Origin: Adiantum capillus-veneris
Taxonomy: Eukaryota; Streptophyta; Polypodiopsida; Polypodiales; Pteridaceae
NCBI GenBank assembly: GCA_014529385.2
Contig: CM043970.1
Coordinates: 48,501,279 to 48,565,278 of the forward strand
Direction: 5' to 3'
Length of the DNA stretch: 64,000 bases
Made by a program: the position numbers and the translations under genes. Below, piece after piece: positions 1-13,345 of the stretch (the first letter of the stretch is position 1; each line of letters starts with the position of its first letter). The notes below the pieces were generated by a model. The model did no database searches. It had not been told where the DNA came from and saw nothing but the letters and a program-made list of their open reading frames with translations.

Positions 1-1799
1 TAGATCTATGAGGGAGATGGGTTGCATCGCTAAGAGAGGATGAGGGGGAACCTGATTTCCTAAAGAAAGATCGATTTGTGGCTGGGTTATGGCCAAATCT
101 TAAAGAGAAGGTGAAGGGAAGGTTTCCTGCTACATATGAGCTAGCAGTTGAAGTGGTCCATCTTAAAGACAAGAAGTTGCGCCTACAAGCCAGGAATGCC
201 GATGAAGAGGAAGCCGTTAAGACCTGACCACCTCTAGCACCACCTACAATAGCCGCCGAGAGGAGTCAACCATAAGAACCGATTGAAGATCAGCAAGACG
301 TGCTCAACCGAATCACCAACCAGCTTGAGAATCTCTCAGTCCATTTGGTGCAACAAGGACATGCACACAATTGCAACCAAGATCAAGGAAGAGGACAACG
401 AAGACAAAACCAAGAATACCACTACTACAATTGTAGAGAAGATGGCCATGGTATGTATTACTACCCACTGCCAAGGAGGAATAATTTTAATAGAGGAGCA
501 AGGCAGAAACAAGTTTCACCACCAAGAGCAATACCACCACCACCCAAACCACCACAATAAGTACCACCAGTGCAAATTCTACAACCACCGATTTAACCAC
601 ACCTACCACAACAACAACCTCTCATTCCACCCTTACCTCCACAACCAGCCAACAACCAGGCTGTGAGTGTTATCACCCTTGAAGGTAAAAGAAAGGAGAA
701 AGTGGAGGAGGATGTCAAGGGAGTGGCAAAAGGTAAGACCGAGGTTAAAGGAGTAGATGCCATGGGGGTAAAGCATGCTAGGCATGGTGAATCTTCGCAA
801 AAGGAAGAAAATATGAAAGCCAAGGGGGAATCTAGCAAAAATCCATCCAAGTCACGATGTAAAATTGACATTGCAGATTTCTCTTTGGGTGAATGTTCTA
901 AACCGTATGATTTAGCTCAAGATGTCTCTATGCAAGGCCCAAAGATCACTTGGCCTCAACTACTTCACCTTGCACCTAGGGTAAGGAGACAATGGACAAA
1001 GATGGTTAGTACAAGACGACCAAAGCCAAAGATAGCTGGGGCTATCTCTGGGAGTAATGTAGATGACATACTACCAGTGATGGATGCTCACATCAAAGGG
1101 CAACACATCTCCAATATCTACATCGATGGTGGCTAACAAATATGCGTCATGAGTGAAAAAATGATACACTGTTTAGGCTTAGAAGTGAGTAGGCCGGCAC
1201 CATGCCGAGCCAAAATGGCAAATAATGTAAAAGTTCAATGTGTTGGCATTGTGAATGTAGCTAGGGTAAAGGAGTTCAACACCGAGGTGGATGTGGACAT
1301 CTTTATCATGCCACATAAAGGGGAGGGCTATCCTATCATTCTAGGGAGGCCTTGGCGTATGGCTATGAAAGTTAAACAAGACTGGGACACTAGCATAATC
1401 CAGATGAAGGATGCAAAAGGAAGGCCAATACTTTACGACATGAAGATAGGTCAACAACGTAACATGGATCTAGAAACCTCCAAGGATGAGTTTTATATTG
1501 ACTCTTCAACCACTGCAGAGGAGTCAACAATGAACAAAGAAAGCGACAGTAGTATTGAGGTGATGGGGATCATTCTCAAGGACCCTAAGAAGATGGAGCA
1601 ACTTGATGCATCATCATCAAACCAAGGGGAGCCATCAGGTATACAACCTTTAGTAGAAGGAAGTAAGCTACATCTAATGCTCTCTAGTGAGCTGTGTAGG
1701 AAGGAGCGTGAAGATTATACAATAAAGTCAGAATGGTTCCTATATTTTATGTTTGTTTGTGACTCTAGTGGATCTAAGCTATTAAAATTAAAACAGTAG
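1..1799 (+). pseudogene. Ty3/gypsy gag-protease remnant
   Basis: One reading frame (codons starting at multiples of 3) can be followed from about 60 to 1799 through stops at 225, 273, 558, 594 and 1134. It matches, in order, the Gag and protease of the complete element at 13346: the stretch KDRFVAGLWPNLKEK parallels KDRFLAGLWENIRWR, a ruined zinc knuckle lies near 425-470, and the protease region ends in YPIILGRPW as in the complete copy. The stop at 1134 falls directly after the IDGG active-site residues. No reverse transcriptase follows, because the frame ends in non-coding DNA. It is an old, 3'-truncated copy of the same family; there are substitutions but no frameshift in this stretch. 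Confidence 0.85.
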
Positions 1800-2175
1800 A
1801 GTTTTTCTTCCTACTCAGTTGTCATCCTCTCCCTATCCAATTTATAAACTAATAAGGTGGAATTATATGCTTTTATTTTATGGCCAATTATTCACAGTAA
1901 ATTAACACATTTTGAATTTTTTAACTATACTTTGGTGTCAGTTTGCTAGTTACAGTTGTCTCCTACTTGTACCTCTCTCCCCACCCACAAACTAGTGATG
2001 CAGTACATTATCCAAAGTCTTATGGTTTACAGAAAGCACACAGGTGAGTTCTCTCCGCATTTTTAATTTTTGGTTTTCAAAAATCTTCTTGTAAACATAA
2101 GCAATCATACACTAATAGGACTCTCTCAAAATTCTATGATTTTCAAAGTCCTACACATATACCATTCCCCCCGAT
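1800..2175. other. AT-rich spacer between two retroelement fragments
   Basis: No coding signal, RNA gene or recognisable repeat is visible. It joins the gypsy remnant to the copia remnant; the copia 5' breakpoint lies near 2175. Confidence 0.5.
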
Positions 2176-3535
2176 GCCATGGTTGATCCTAAGTGGAAGG
2201 AAGCGATGCAGTCTGAGTATGAAAACATCACAAAGAATGACACTTGGGAAGTAGTGGATTGGTCTCCAAATAAGAAAGTCATCGACACAAAATGGGTGTA
2301 CAACCTCAAGCATAAAGTTGATGGCTCTTTGCAAAAGTACAAAGCCAAGGTAGTAGCACAAGGATTCTCTCAAGTTGAAGGGTTTGATGTTAGTGACACC
2401 TTCGCTCCCATATCTCGAATGACAACTATTCGCCTTGTGCTTACTCTTGCTACTATCTATTTCTGGGCCATTTACCAATTGGATGTTGTGTCTGCATTTT
2501 TAAATGGACATGGCTTTAGAAGAAGTGCTTCTAAAGTAAATTTATATGTGCTTAGAGAGAATGGAAAACAAGTCATTATTATCTTGTATGTTGATGACTT
2601 GATAATCAAAGGTGACCACAAAGAACTCATCCAAAAAACTCGTGAGAGTTTGAGTTCTGAATTCAAAATGACAGACTTGGGTTTGTTGCATTACTACTTG
2701 GGGATTGAGGTTTGGTAGTCCTTAAAAGGTATCTTCATCTCTCAACAAAAGTATGCAACAGAGATCCTAAAAGCTTTTGCCATGATGGATTGCAAACTTG
2801 TGAGTACTCCAACGGAGGTAAATGCAAAACTCTCCATGGAAGATTCTTCTCACTTATTCAACATTAAAAAGTACATAAAACTTGTGGGAAGATTAATTTT
2901 CTTGTGCAACACTAGGCCGGATACTTCTTTTGCAGTAGGTGTTTTAAGCAGGGTTTCCAACCAACCAAGACAAACTCAATGGAAGACAGGTATAGAGTTA
3001 TTAATAAGTACATCAAAGGTACTTTGGGCCATGGCATTGCCTATGGCATTGGCACAAACACTCTTAGTGGGCATTGTGACTCCGATTGGGCAGGAGATTG
3101 TGACTCTAGAAAGTCAGTTTTTGGATTTTGTTTCTCGCTTGGTTCTGGAGTGTTTTCTTGGATCAGCAAGAAGCAACCAACCATCGTTCTTTCTTCAATG
3201 AAAGTAGAGTATAAAACTACGTGTTTTGCAGCTTGTGAAGCAGTTTGGCTAAGGCGAGGCCTCATGGACTTAGGTGTTTCTCTTGATTCAGCAACAACAC
3301 TTCAATGCGACAACCAGAGTTGCATGTTGATTTCCAAAAACCCCGCCTTCCATGCATGCATAAAGCAAATTGACTCTCAGTATCATTATGTTTGAGAGCT
3401 AATTGAGGATGAAATTGTGGAGTTAGAGTATTGTCCTACTAAAGATAATTGTGTAGATATCTTCACCAAAGCTTTAGGTAAAGACCAGCTACTTCGACAT
3501 CTTCATCAACTTGGAGTTGGTACACGGCCAACATA
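2176..3535 (+). pseudogene. Ty1/copia reverse transcriptase-RNase H remnant
   Basis: The translation shows the copia RT start (DPKWKEAMQSEYE), the first catalytic region (YQLDVVSAFLNG), the catalytic box LYVDDLIIKGD near 2587, and an RNase H region with HCDSDWAGD, SSMKVEY and CDNQSC, ending in the typical ANIFTKAL-like motif (VDIFTKALG). It is broken by an internal deletion just after FLNG that removes part of the RT palm, a TAG stop at 2716, a frame change near 2980 and a TGA at 3393. The usual RNase H acidic residue in TEAEY is lost (MKVEY). Gag, protease and integrase are absent, so this is a 5'-truncated element. It continues into a polypurine tract and 3' LTR. Confidence 0.92.
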
Positions 3536-3556
3536 GAGCATCTTCGAGTCTTCATT

Positions 3557-3565
3557 GAGGGGGGG
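3557..3565 (+). other. Polypurine tract of the copia element
   Basis: GAGGGGGGG lies directly before TGTTGG, the usual copia arrangement of plus-strand primer and LTR start. Confidence 0.8.
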
Positions 3566-4386
3566 TGTTGGTATCCTTGCAATGCCCACCTCTCTTAGTT
3601 TTTCCACCACAATATATTGCACAGTTTGTAAGGCCCCCATATGAAGAGAAGCCAATGGTACACATATATTTTATGGATTCCAGCTTTGCACGCTGATGAG
3701 ATCTCTATTTGTGATTTATGGTATGAAGCAAATTTATGGCCAACTTTGGGGGACCTTGGGGGAAAAATCCCTCAAGAATTTTTATTCCTTTCACTAGAGT
3801 ATTCCTTTTTGCCAAAATATCTTGGTCGGACGACGGTAAGACAATCGAAAAGGGTGCCGGTGAGCCGGTTGTCCGTGGTCTTTGGTCGGCGGTCTGATTT
3901 CCTTGGCGTGTGGCCGAGTTCTAGGAGGACTTGTCTACCCAAAAGAGGCTACACATGGGTGCATGGGAGAGTCCTACTTGGACTTGGCTATCTAAGGGTT
4001 GTTGCACATGGGCGTTTAGAGGATCCCTTACATCTATATAAGGAGGTCTTCTCATGACTAATTTGGTAGAATGGTGTGCACACTTCACGCACACAACAAA
4101 TCCTTGTTGAAGGATTGTTAGTCCCTTGTATTCCTACCTGATCTAGTTCTCTAAATTTCCATCTAAGCTCTACCTTGAGAGTGCATGGGTGGATGATGCC
4201 ATCACTTTGTAATAGTGTGCTAATCTAAAGTTTTTGATTTTCCACCACTAATCTACTTTGCATTGTATCTCTCTCTACTCTCCTTGCTACTAGATCCTCA
4301 TTGTATTCTGCATTTCTCATAGCCTAATCACTCTCTCTATAATATTTAATGCACTAGTAACTTGTGTGTAGCGGAAATTGATAACA
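3566..4386 (+). mobile_element. Copia 3' LTR (end uncertain)
   Basis: Starts TGTTGG right after the polypurine tract. It carries a TATA-like CTATATAAGG at about 4031 followed by a repeated CACAC-rich leader, as expected for U3/R. The end is set at ATAACA (4386) only because copia LTRs end in CA. With no 5' LTR in the window there is no second copy or target duplication to confirm it. Confidence 0.55.
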
Positions 4387-6439
<2,053 letters not shown>

Positions 6440-7262
6440 GTTTTTTATGGTGCAAAACTTACCATTTACGAGTGAATTGTATTAAGCACAAGATAAAATT
6501 ACAAAACATCATCATGCTCAAACCGAGCCTTGAGATGCTAACGATCACAAGTTGGATGTCTACCGCCTCTCACTGAGGCTTAACATCCCCGGCTTACGAA
6601 AGAAAGTGAACTATAGTTCTAGGTTTTTACTTATCATAGATTGACAACATGATATGGGTAGCCCTGGACCACTCTTCTGAGACTTGCTTGCATCAGAGCG
6701 TATAGATCATCACATTGCTTTCTTGTATAATCTGTGAGAAGCTTGCCACATGATCAAGATCTCCTTCAAACACACGACCGTTCCACACCTGCCATATATG
6801 GTGAAAGAAGAAGTACCTGACAGTTTGAGTAACGATGAGAATAGCAGGACTTCCCAACTTCTTGCCACCAAGGAACACACGAGTCTTGAAGAATATGATA
6901 TGCCATGTCCTTTGACCCACTTGAAAATTTTCCCGGCCATGCCTTTGATTGCCTCACATTCCATGAATAGGTGGGCCAGATCCTCACTAGCTATCTTGCA
7001 CCCCAAGCATCGATCGGACCCAATTCCGCTTTCCAAGATCTTTACGCCCGTTGATAGAGCACCCCACATCACGTTCCATAAAAATATCTTCATAAACTAC
7101 GACCACTTTGGCTTCCAAAAGGTCTCCATGACTTCCTTCCACTGTTCTTTTAGCCATTGTCTCTTCCAAATTTTGTTGAGGAGGCTAGACCAATCATTTT
7201 TGTGAATAATTGCATGATATATGCCCGGGGGGTTCACCTTTCAAAAATACCTATAGCACGTG
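6440..7262 (-). pseudogene. LINE 3' fragment 1 (zinc-binding RT tail)
   Basis: On the minus strand the product contains the zf-RVT pattern at the C-terminus of plant L1-type ORF2: KIFLWNVMWGALSTG, then CLGCKIASEDLAHLFMECE. The 3' UTR (about 6440-6560) resembles that of the neighbouring copy at 7284-7380 (GTGAATT, ATTACAA and CATGCTC in the same order). The 5' end stops at 7262, where the oligo(A) tail of the next LINE begins, so it was truncated or interrupted there. There are several in-frame stops. Confidence 0.8.
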
Positions 7263-8396
7263 CATTCAAGAGGTTTTTTTTTTTTTAATAGAAAAACTCA
7301 CAATTGTGAGTGAATTATATTAATCAACCCAAATAATTACAAGGTCTTGTCATGCTCGTGTTGAGACATGACATCATCCAGAGACCATAATTACATCGGC
7401 TATCAGGGCAGCCATCCCAACCAACTCGCCCCCTTATCCTGGATACATAAGGTCCATTATCATGTTCTTCTGAGGTCTTTTAATTACCGATAGCCAAGGT
7501 TTTCCCCCATCCTACGCATACCCTCTACTAGCAACAAGGCACAAATAGTCCTAGACCAATCCTCCAAGTGTTGCTTGCGCTCGAGCGTCCAAATTAGCAC
7601 TGTGCTTTGTTTTGTTTTTTTTTGCGAAGCTTGCCACCTCAAGACCTCCTTCAAACACATGGTAGTTCCTTGTCTACCATACATTATATAAGAAGAAGTA
7701 CCTGATGATTTGAGTGCTGATGAGGATGGCAGGACCACCTGAATTCTTCCCTCCAAGGAATAGATCAGTCTTGTAAAAACCAATTTTCCATGTTCTTTGG
7801 ACCCACTTGCTTATTTTCCCTGTGAGGCCTTTGATAGTTGGGCAATCCATGAAGAGGTGGGCCAGATCTTCACTAGCCAACCTACACCCTAAGCATCGAT
7901 ATGACCCAGTCCCTCTTTCTTCAATCTTTACACCGTCGGTAAAGCACCCCAAATTACTTTCCATAAAAATACCTTCAAGTGATGCGGAACCTTTATCTTC
8001 TAGACGCTCTCCATTGCTTGCTCTCACCTTTCCTCTAGCCATTGTTTTTTCCATATCTTGTTAAGGGGGCTAGACCAATTCTTCTTATGCATCATTGTAT
8101 GGTAAATGTATTTAGGATGGGGTTTCCATAAGAGACTGCTTTCGGGCCATTCCTAGGCATTTCATTCAAACTTCGAATCACAGATAGGAATCACTAAATT
8201 TTCAATCTCTTTCCTCACTTTGTGGGCCAGCAAGACCTCCAAGCTATTCAATTGGTACTGGGTAATCAGAAGGTCAATGGTTTTCCAACTCTTGTTGTCA
8301 CTGTCCCATAAGTGCCCCAGTCAATTCAGACCCTTATTATTCAGCTTCCTAGCTATCTCTATCCAATAGGGAATTTGTGGCGGTGTGAGGTCCCTG
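7263..8396 (-). pseudogene. LINE 3' fragment 2 (zinc-binding RT tail)
   Basis: A second copy of the same family in the same orientation. It shows CLGCRLASEDLAHLFMDCP and upstream RT-tail sequence (DRDLTPPQIPYWIEIARKL; QYQLNSLEVLLAHKVRKEI). The minus-strand 3' end carries an A tract, seen as T12 or more at about 7265-7277 on the plus strand. It is 5'-truncated near 8396. Stops and frame changes make it non-functional. Confidence 0.82.
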
Positions 8397-9056
8397 CCCC
8401 TAGTCGAGAGGAGCGGAGTACCTTTGATAGGTCTCCAATCCTGAGAAGGAAAAACCAACGGACATTGCCTTAGCTACTACGTAGCCACGGGCATGAACCG
8501 TTAGTGAAGGATTGGTCCTATCTCGCTATGGCGGAGCGTGACCACCATAACCCTATCTAAAAACTATCTATAATCAATTATACCTAAAAATATAAATCTT
8601 AGAGTGACCAACCTGTGCGCTTTTTTCCCCATGTTTCAGAAGCACAGCCGCCAAGGGTTGTCTCTTTTAAGATTTATGACTAAAAAAAAATTCTAGCGTT
8701 GGAAAGTTACCCGACTCATCGGGTCCACCCGCCCATAGAATGATACCGTCGGGGTATCATTCTCCCACTTTCCACACCACACTCACCCTTCTTTTGTTAT
8801 CTAATTACTACCACACTGTTTAAACATACATGTTCATTTACTTTATTTATGATATTGGTTCGTTAAAACAGCCCTTCAAACAGTATTACAAACAATTGTT
8901 AAACAAGAAGTCGTCCAATTTTAAACCAACAACCCTTGGATTAGGTTCACTCAAGAATCTCTACTGGCGCTATTATGTCCGATCGGTATATACATTATTT
9001 ATAAAAACCCTTGTCCTCATGAGCGTCCCATACCGCTCGACAAGTACTCGTTGTGC
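8397..9056. other. Unassigned spacer with hairpin
   Basis: No gene recognised. It contains the perfect hairpin annotated at 8737-8763. Confidence 0.4.
8737..8763. repeat. Perfect 11-bp inverted repeat, 5-nt loop
   Basis: AGAATGATACC, loop GTCGG, GGTATCATTCT: all 11 pairs match. No T-run follows, so there is no reason to call a terminator. Function unknown. Confidence 0.9.
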
Positions 9057-9247
9057 TAATCTGGACGTACTCCCGTCACAGCAACAACGGTGCCAATCTG
9101 GGCGTCATCCTCACGCCACGGCAAAACAAAACCGCAGTATCCAGCTGGACTAATCTGGGTGTACTCCCACCACAGCATCAGCAGTGCCATCCTGGGCATC
9201 ATCTCACGCCTCGGCAACTGCCACATAATACCAACGCTAATAAGTAG
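9057..9247. repeat. Two-copy tandem repeat, about 94 bp
   Basis: The second copy begins at 9151. Both contain TAATCTGG, GTACTCCC, CACAGCA and a later CTGGGC-GTCATC-type block. The copies differ at roughly one base in six by eye. Confidence 0.75.
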
Positions 9248-9423
9248 AGATACTTGAGAAAAACCATACCGAAGGTTTTGGATAAACATTCTTTCCTATA
9301 GCAACCAGTTTAACCAGACAATCTGTCCTACTTGTCAAACATATGACGCGTTTCTTGGGGTTAAGCCCCGTGGTTTCGGTCCGTATTTTCTTTTCATAAG
9401 GTAAATAATATATTCTTATGGTC

Positions 9424-9588
9424 TCACATATGCAATGATGCATAACTTGAAACTGCAATACTAACCTCTACCATAGCTCCGATTGGTCCGATTGGTGGAG
9501 ACATAGCATTTTCCGCAGGGATTCCACCGTTACTTGTACCAGCTTCATGATCATTAGTGCCTTGTGTTCGAGCACGCTTTGGAGCCAT
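9424..9588 (-). pseudogene. Possible start of a retroelement gag
   Basis: A 54-codon frame starting at 9588 reads MAPKRARTQGTNDHEAG and then a glycine/proline-rich stretch. It resembles the N-terminus of many plant gypsy Gag proteins and stops at 9424. About 100 bp upstream on the minus strand lies TGGCGAGGATTCAAAT, which could be a degraded primer-binding site because it mirrors a tRNA T-arm and CCA end; it also forms a hairpin with the preceding GAATCC. The assignment rests on composition and context only. Confidence 0.35.
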
Positions 9589-10039
9589 TTTTTTGTACTA
9601 CACTTATGCTATACACTTAAAACTTTAAATTAGTCAATTTTCCTAGTAATCTCCTTGTTTTCAAAGAGAGTCTGTAATTTGAATCCTCGCCAACTCGGAT
9701 TCACACTTAGTGTTGTTGTTCTACATCTAATTTCTATACACCAAATATTTGTTAATCTTAATTAATAAATTAAGTGTGTAAATTATAAGTGAAAGTTTAG
9801 AAATGTATTACTTTTATGCTTGACATTTCTAATCCAATTCTAACTTCAATTCTATACTTCAACTAAATCAATTTTTAGTATTATTCAAAATTCTATTTAA
9901 CCTAATTGACAATAACACTGGTGAATGAGAATTTCATCATGTATGATAAGAATACGATGAGTTCTCTTATGTATTAACTTTCAATTAACAATATATAAGT
10001 TAATAGTGAAGATGTACTAACTAGAGAGAATAGGTATAC

Positions 10040-10575
10040 TTAGAGAGATTAGAGTAAGAGAAAACATACACACACGTCTTTTCTAAAGTTAATTGAATCT
10101 CCCCAATCTATTAGAGAGATTAGAGTAAAAGATAACACACACACACACACACACATATCCTTCTTAAACTAATTGAATCTTAGTAATCTATTAGAAGATT
10201 AGAGTAATAATAGATAGCACACACACACACATAACTAATTGAATCTTACTAATCTATTAGAGAGATTAGAGTAAGAGATAACACATACACACACACATAA
10301 CTAATTGAATCTTACTAATCTATTAGAGATTAGAGTAAGAGATAGCACACATACACATAACTAATTGAATCTTACTAATCTATTAGAGATTAGAGTAAGA
10401 GATAGAACACATACACATTACTAATTGAATCTTACTAATCTATTAAAGATTAGAGTAATAGATAGCACACACACACACATAACTAATTGAATCTTACTAA
10501 TCTATTAGAGAGATTAGAGTAAGAGATAGCACACATACACACATATCCTTCTTAGAACTAATTGAATGCTCAATT
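10040..10575. repeat. Minisatellite, about 60-80 bp unit, about 8 copies
   Basis: AATTGAAT recurs at about 10090, 10170, 10237, 10303, 10363, 10423, 10485 and 10560. Each unit carries AATCTATTAGAGA(GA)TTAGAGTAA plus a (CA)n of variable length. TAATCT and AGATTA face each other around ATTAG, giving a small palindrome in every unit. Length differences come mostly from the CA tract. There are no unique spacers, so it is not a CRISPR. Confidence 0.92.
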
Positions 10576-10710
10576 AATACATACCTTATTAGTCCACTAG
10601 AGTTTTTGCTCTCTTAGTGGTTTGTGGACGCCTTCTCTCTAAGAGAAGTGGCAGCACTTCGTGAGCGCTATAGAGGCAATCTCTATGTATAAAGTGTGAG
10701 CATGGATACT

Positions 10711-10720
10711 CTATTTATAG
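10711..10720 (-). promoter_or_regulatory. Minus-strand TATA box, probably LTR-derived
   Basis: CTATAAATAG on the minus strand lies upstream of the minisatellite and of the gag-like start at 9588. The layout (promoter, leader, possible primer-binding site, gag) would fit a minus-strand LTR retroelement whose other end is lost. No second LTR was found. Confidence 0.4.
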
Positions 10721-10739
10721 CAGAAATAAAAACGTCCAA

Positions 10740-10830
10740 CCTTTTTTTTTTTAAAAAAAAATATTTTTTTAATTTTTTTTTTTAAAAAAATATTTTTTTT
10801 TTATTTTTTATTTTTTTTTCAAAAATCATA
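10740..10830. repeat. A/T homopolymer-rich tract
   Basis: Alternating runs of T and A about 90 bp long between the TATA box and the gypsy insertion. Confidence 0.9.
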
Positions 10831-11149
10831 TCCGCGTTTTTGGTACCCTTGTGGTACCCATAAGCTTGACCACTTTGTCATTATCATCAAAAGATAAAGC
10901 CACTCCTTTCCATGTGATAGTGTGTCCCACTTTGTCCCCTCCTATGTGATCCATGTGCCTTCATTTGTCATCCCTATGTATTATTTTATTTATTTCCTTG
11001 ATGATAATTTACTTTACATTTTTAAGTTAAACTTTACAGTCTTATATTAACTTTACAGTAGTAAAAGAAAATTCTACAATCAGTAAATAAGTCTTGCAAT
11101 AAGTTAGTTAGTGATTCATATAGCTAAACATGTCAGAATTTTATAGCGT

Positions 11150-12091
11150 TGTCAGGAGTTTTTTGGAGCAAGGGATTGCGCATATGTACATATACATGCA
11201 TGGTGCATCAAATAAAGGATTGCCCATTTTCCAGAGCCAGGTGGTTACATGGGGCCCACATGTGTACAGGTAGGACACCATGTACATAGTGCATCGATTT
11301 TCATCGTTACTAGTACCATTGTGTTTTTCTACAATAAGGAGGAGTTGGTAGCGCGTAAAACTTCTCGAGGAAGCTATCCGCGGGCCGACGACGTGAGGTC
11401 AGCAGGTGCGTCAGATGGCATCTAGTGGCGTCAGGAGGGCGAACATGGTCAATACTTGCACGCGGAGAAGTACGCACACAACGTGGGTGTTTGCTTGTGA
11501 GAATTATGCAGAAAGGTCATCATGAGGACCTTTTTTTGGGGCCACTTCACGTGGTTGCGGGATGCATTATTGGGGAAAGCTGAGTGCTAGGTGTGCGGAT
11601 GATGCAAAAAAGGTGACAACTATGCACTACGAGGTCAGTTTTTGGCATGTTCGGGGTCCGTTTGAGGTCATCTAAAAGGCCAAGGGTGCCCAACTAAAAA
11701 ATCTAAGTGTGGGAACTGAAAAAACTGAGAGAAGACCAGAAAAAACGTGGAGAAGAGAGGAGGAACAGCCGCAGGTGTGTTTTTGCTCATTTTGGAGCCT
11801 GTTTTGGCCGTAAACTGCTCATGCGAGGTCGGATTTGAGCACTTTGACATTGTAGACTGGGGTTTTGGGCCGTTCCGGACGCGATGGCGTTGTCCATTTT
11901 GCCAAATTCCTCACTCTTTTTTTGCTGTTTTTCTGTGTAATCTTCTCCGGTGAGTGAAGCTTCTTCTCCAATTTGTGATTGTATCTGGTATCTTTTACCC
12001 ATATTGTGTGAGTTGTTTGCCCCATTGGTGTTGGCCCAAGCTCATTTGTATCTAAACATAAAAAATTCTCCTCTTTTGAGCTGAGTTTTTT

Positions 12092-12124
<33 letters not shown>

Positions 12125-12299
12125 TGTGTGGAGTGGGCAAGTGGATAGTCTCTCTCCTCTCACTCCAGAGGTGTGTTCCCTGTCTCGGCCAGGTGTGTTG
12201 TGTAAGCCGAGTGGTGCCCCATAGTGCGTGTGTATATCTTCCCAAGAGTGTGTGTCGGGTCGTTATAGAGGCGTTGTGTGTGTTTTCATCCCGCTCACA
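11150..12299 (+). repeat. 5' LTR of the Tat-like element
   Basis: 1150 bp, TG...CA, containing a (GT)n tract at about 12093-12122. The partner LTR at 18509 aligns without gaps by position count; both GT tracts have the same offset. Confidence 0.96.
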
Positions 12300-12305
12300 T
12301 TCTTT

Positions 12306-12320
12306 TGGCGCCCCCACGGA
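12306..12320 (+). other. Primer-binding site
   Basis: TGGCGCCCCCACGGA begins 6 nt after the LTR. A TGGCGCC start is common in plant gypsy elements, but the remaining bases do not let me name the tRNA. Confidence 0.7.
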
Positions 12321-12375
12321 GGATCTTCTTCGAGTACCTTCTGCTTCGAGCTTCAAGCTTCAAGATTCGGGATTA

Positions 12376-12450
12376 CAGGTTGGAGATTACAGGTTACAGG
12401 TTACAGGGACAGGTACAGGGACAGGTACAGGTGATTCACACGGATACAGG
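12376..12450 (+). repeat. TACAGG hexamer repeats in the leader
   Basis: TACAGG or (GG)ACAGG recurs about ten times in the untranslated leader between the primer-binding site and gag. The leader runs about 1 kb to 13345 and holds no convincing gene. Confidence 0.85.
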
Positions 12451-13345
12451 TAGCTGGAGTACAGTGATATATTAGCAGTGGTGTCACTTGCAGTGGTTGT
12501 GGGTATGCATCACTTGGCGCCTATTTGAGCGCATTGTCTGCTGGATTGTACGTTACTTGTGGAAACTGCCATTGTACGCATTTGTGGAGCCATACTAGGT
12601 TGTATTTGGCAGTCCCAGCCATTTCTGAGACTTGGTCTGGAAGATAGTCATTTCTGAGACTTGACTATATGCGATTTGCATTAGCCTTCGTGTGAGGGTC
12701 GATAGTGTGAGGTTTTTATTGAGCTGGGGGATTCTCAAATGTGGAGATCCTTTCGGTGATACAGGTAGCTGGAGCACCCTTTTCGTGACCTCGCCATAGG
12801 CTATGTACTAGTGAGTCCTATTTGATGCTCGGGTTCTATTGTTGGCAGTTTATGCATACAGATACAGTCTATATTTTGGGTTCTCATTGCTCTACTTCTG
12901 GGGAAACTCTCGAAATTTTCCCAAGTTATGATGGCTGGTTTTTTGGTATTTTGAGCCATTTATGTTGTTATGCTGGTGAAATTCTGGCAAAATCAGAGGT
13001 TGAGTCAGGTGTGCCTTCTTGGGAGCTTCATGGTTGGCTTCAATGGATGATCAAAATGGCCCTCAATTCACTCCTTTTCATTTAACTCAAAGAATTCAGA
13101 TTAATGTTCATGTGTCCAGGAAGATCTTTTTCCAGCAGCGCATAGTCTTTATGTTTGGGCCAAGAAGATTGAGAGAGATCCTGGAATGTCCTTTGCCTGT
13201 TGTAATTCCGATGATCAACTATGAAAACTCATTTGATGTGCATGTGTTTGTTCTCATCTAAAGCTGAGCTCCATTGAAGTTTCTGGGGATTGGGTAGTGA
13301 AAAGTTTTGGGTTCTTGCACGTGTGTTTGAAGGGGTTCTCTAGCC

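Noticed and set aside
9690-9715. Genuine primer-binding site of a minus-strand element
   Set aside because: TGGCGAGGATTC matches a tRNA end in form but no LTR boundary could be fixed; kept only as a remark on the gag-like start.
10040-10575. CRISPR-like array
   Set aside because: Units are continuous and variable in length with no unique spacers; it is a minisatellite in a plant genome.
11668-12356. Several short open frames repeated at 19027-19671
   Set aside because: They lie in the LTRs and are duplicated only because the LTRs are; no coding features.
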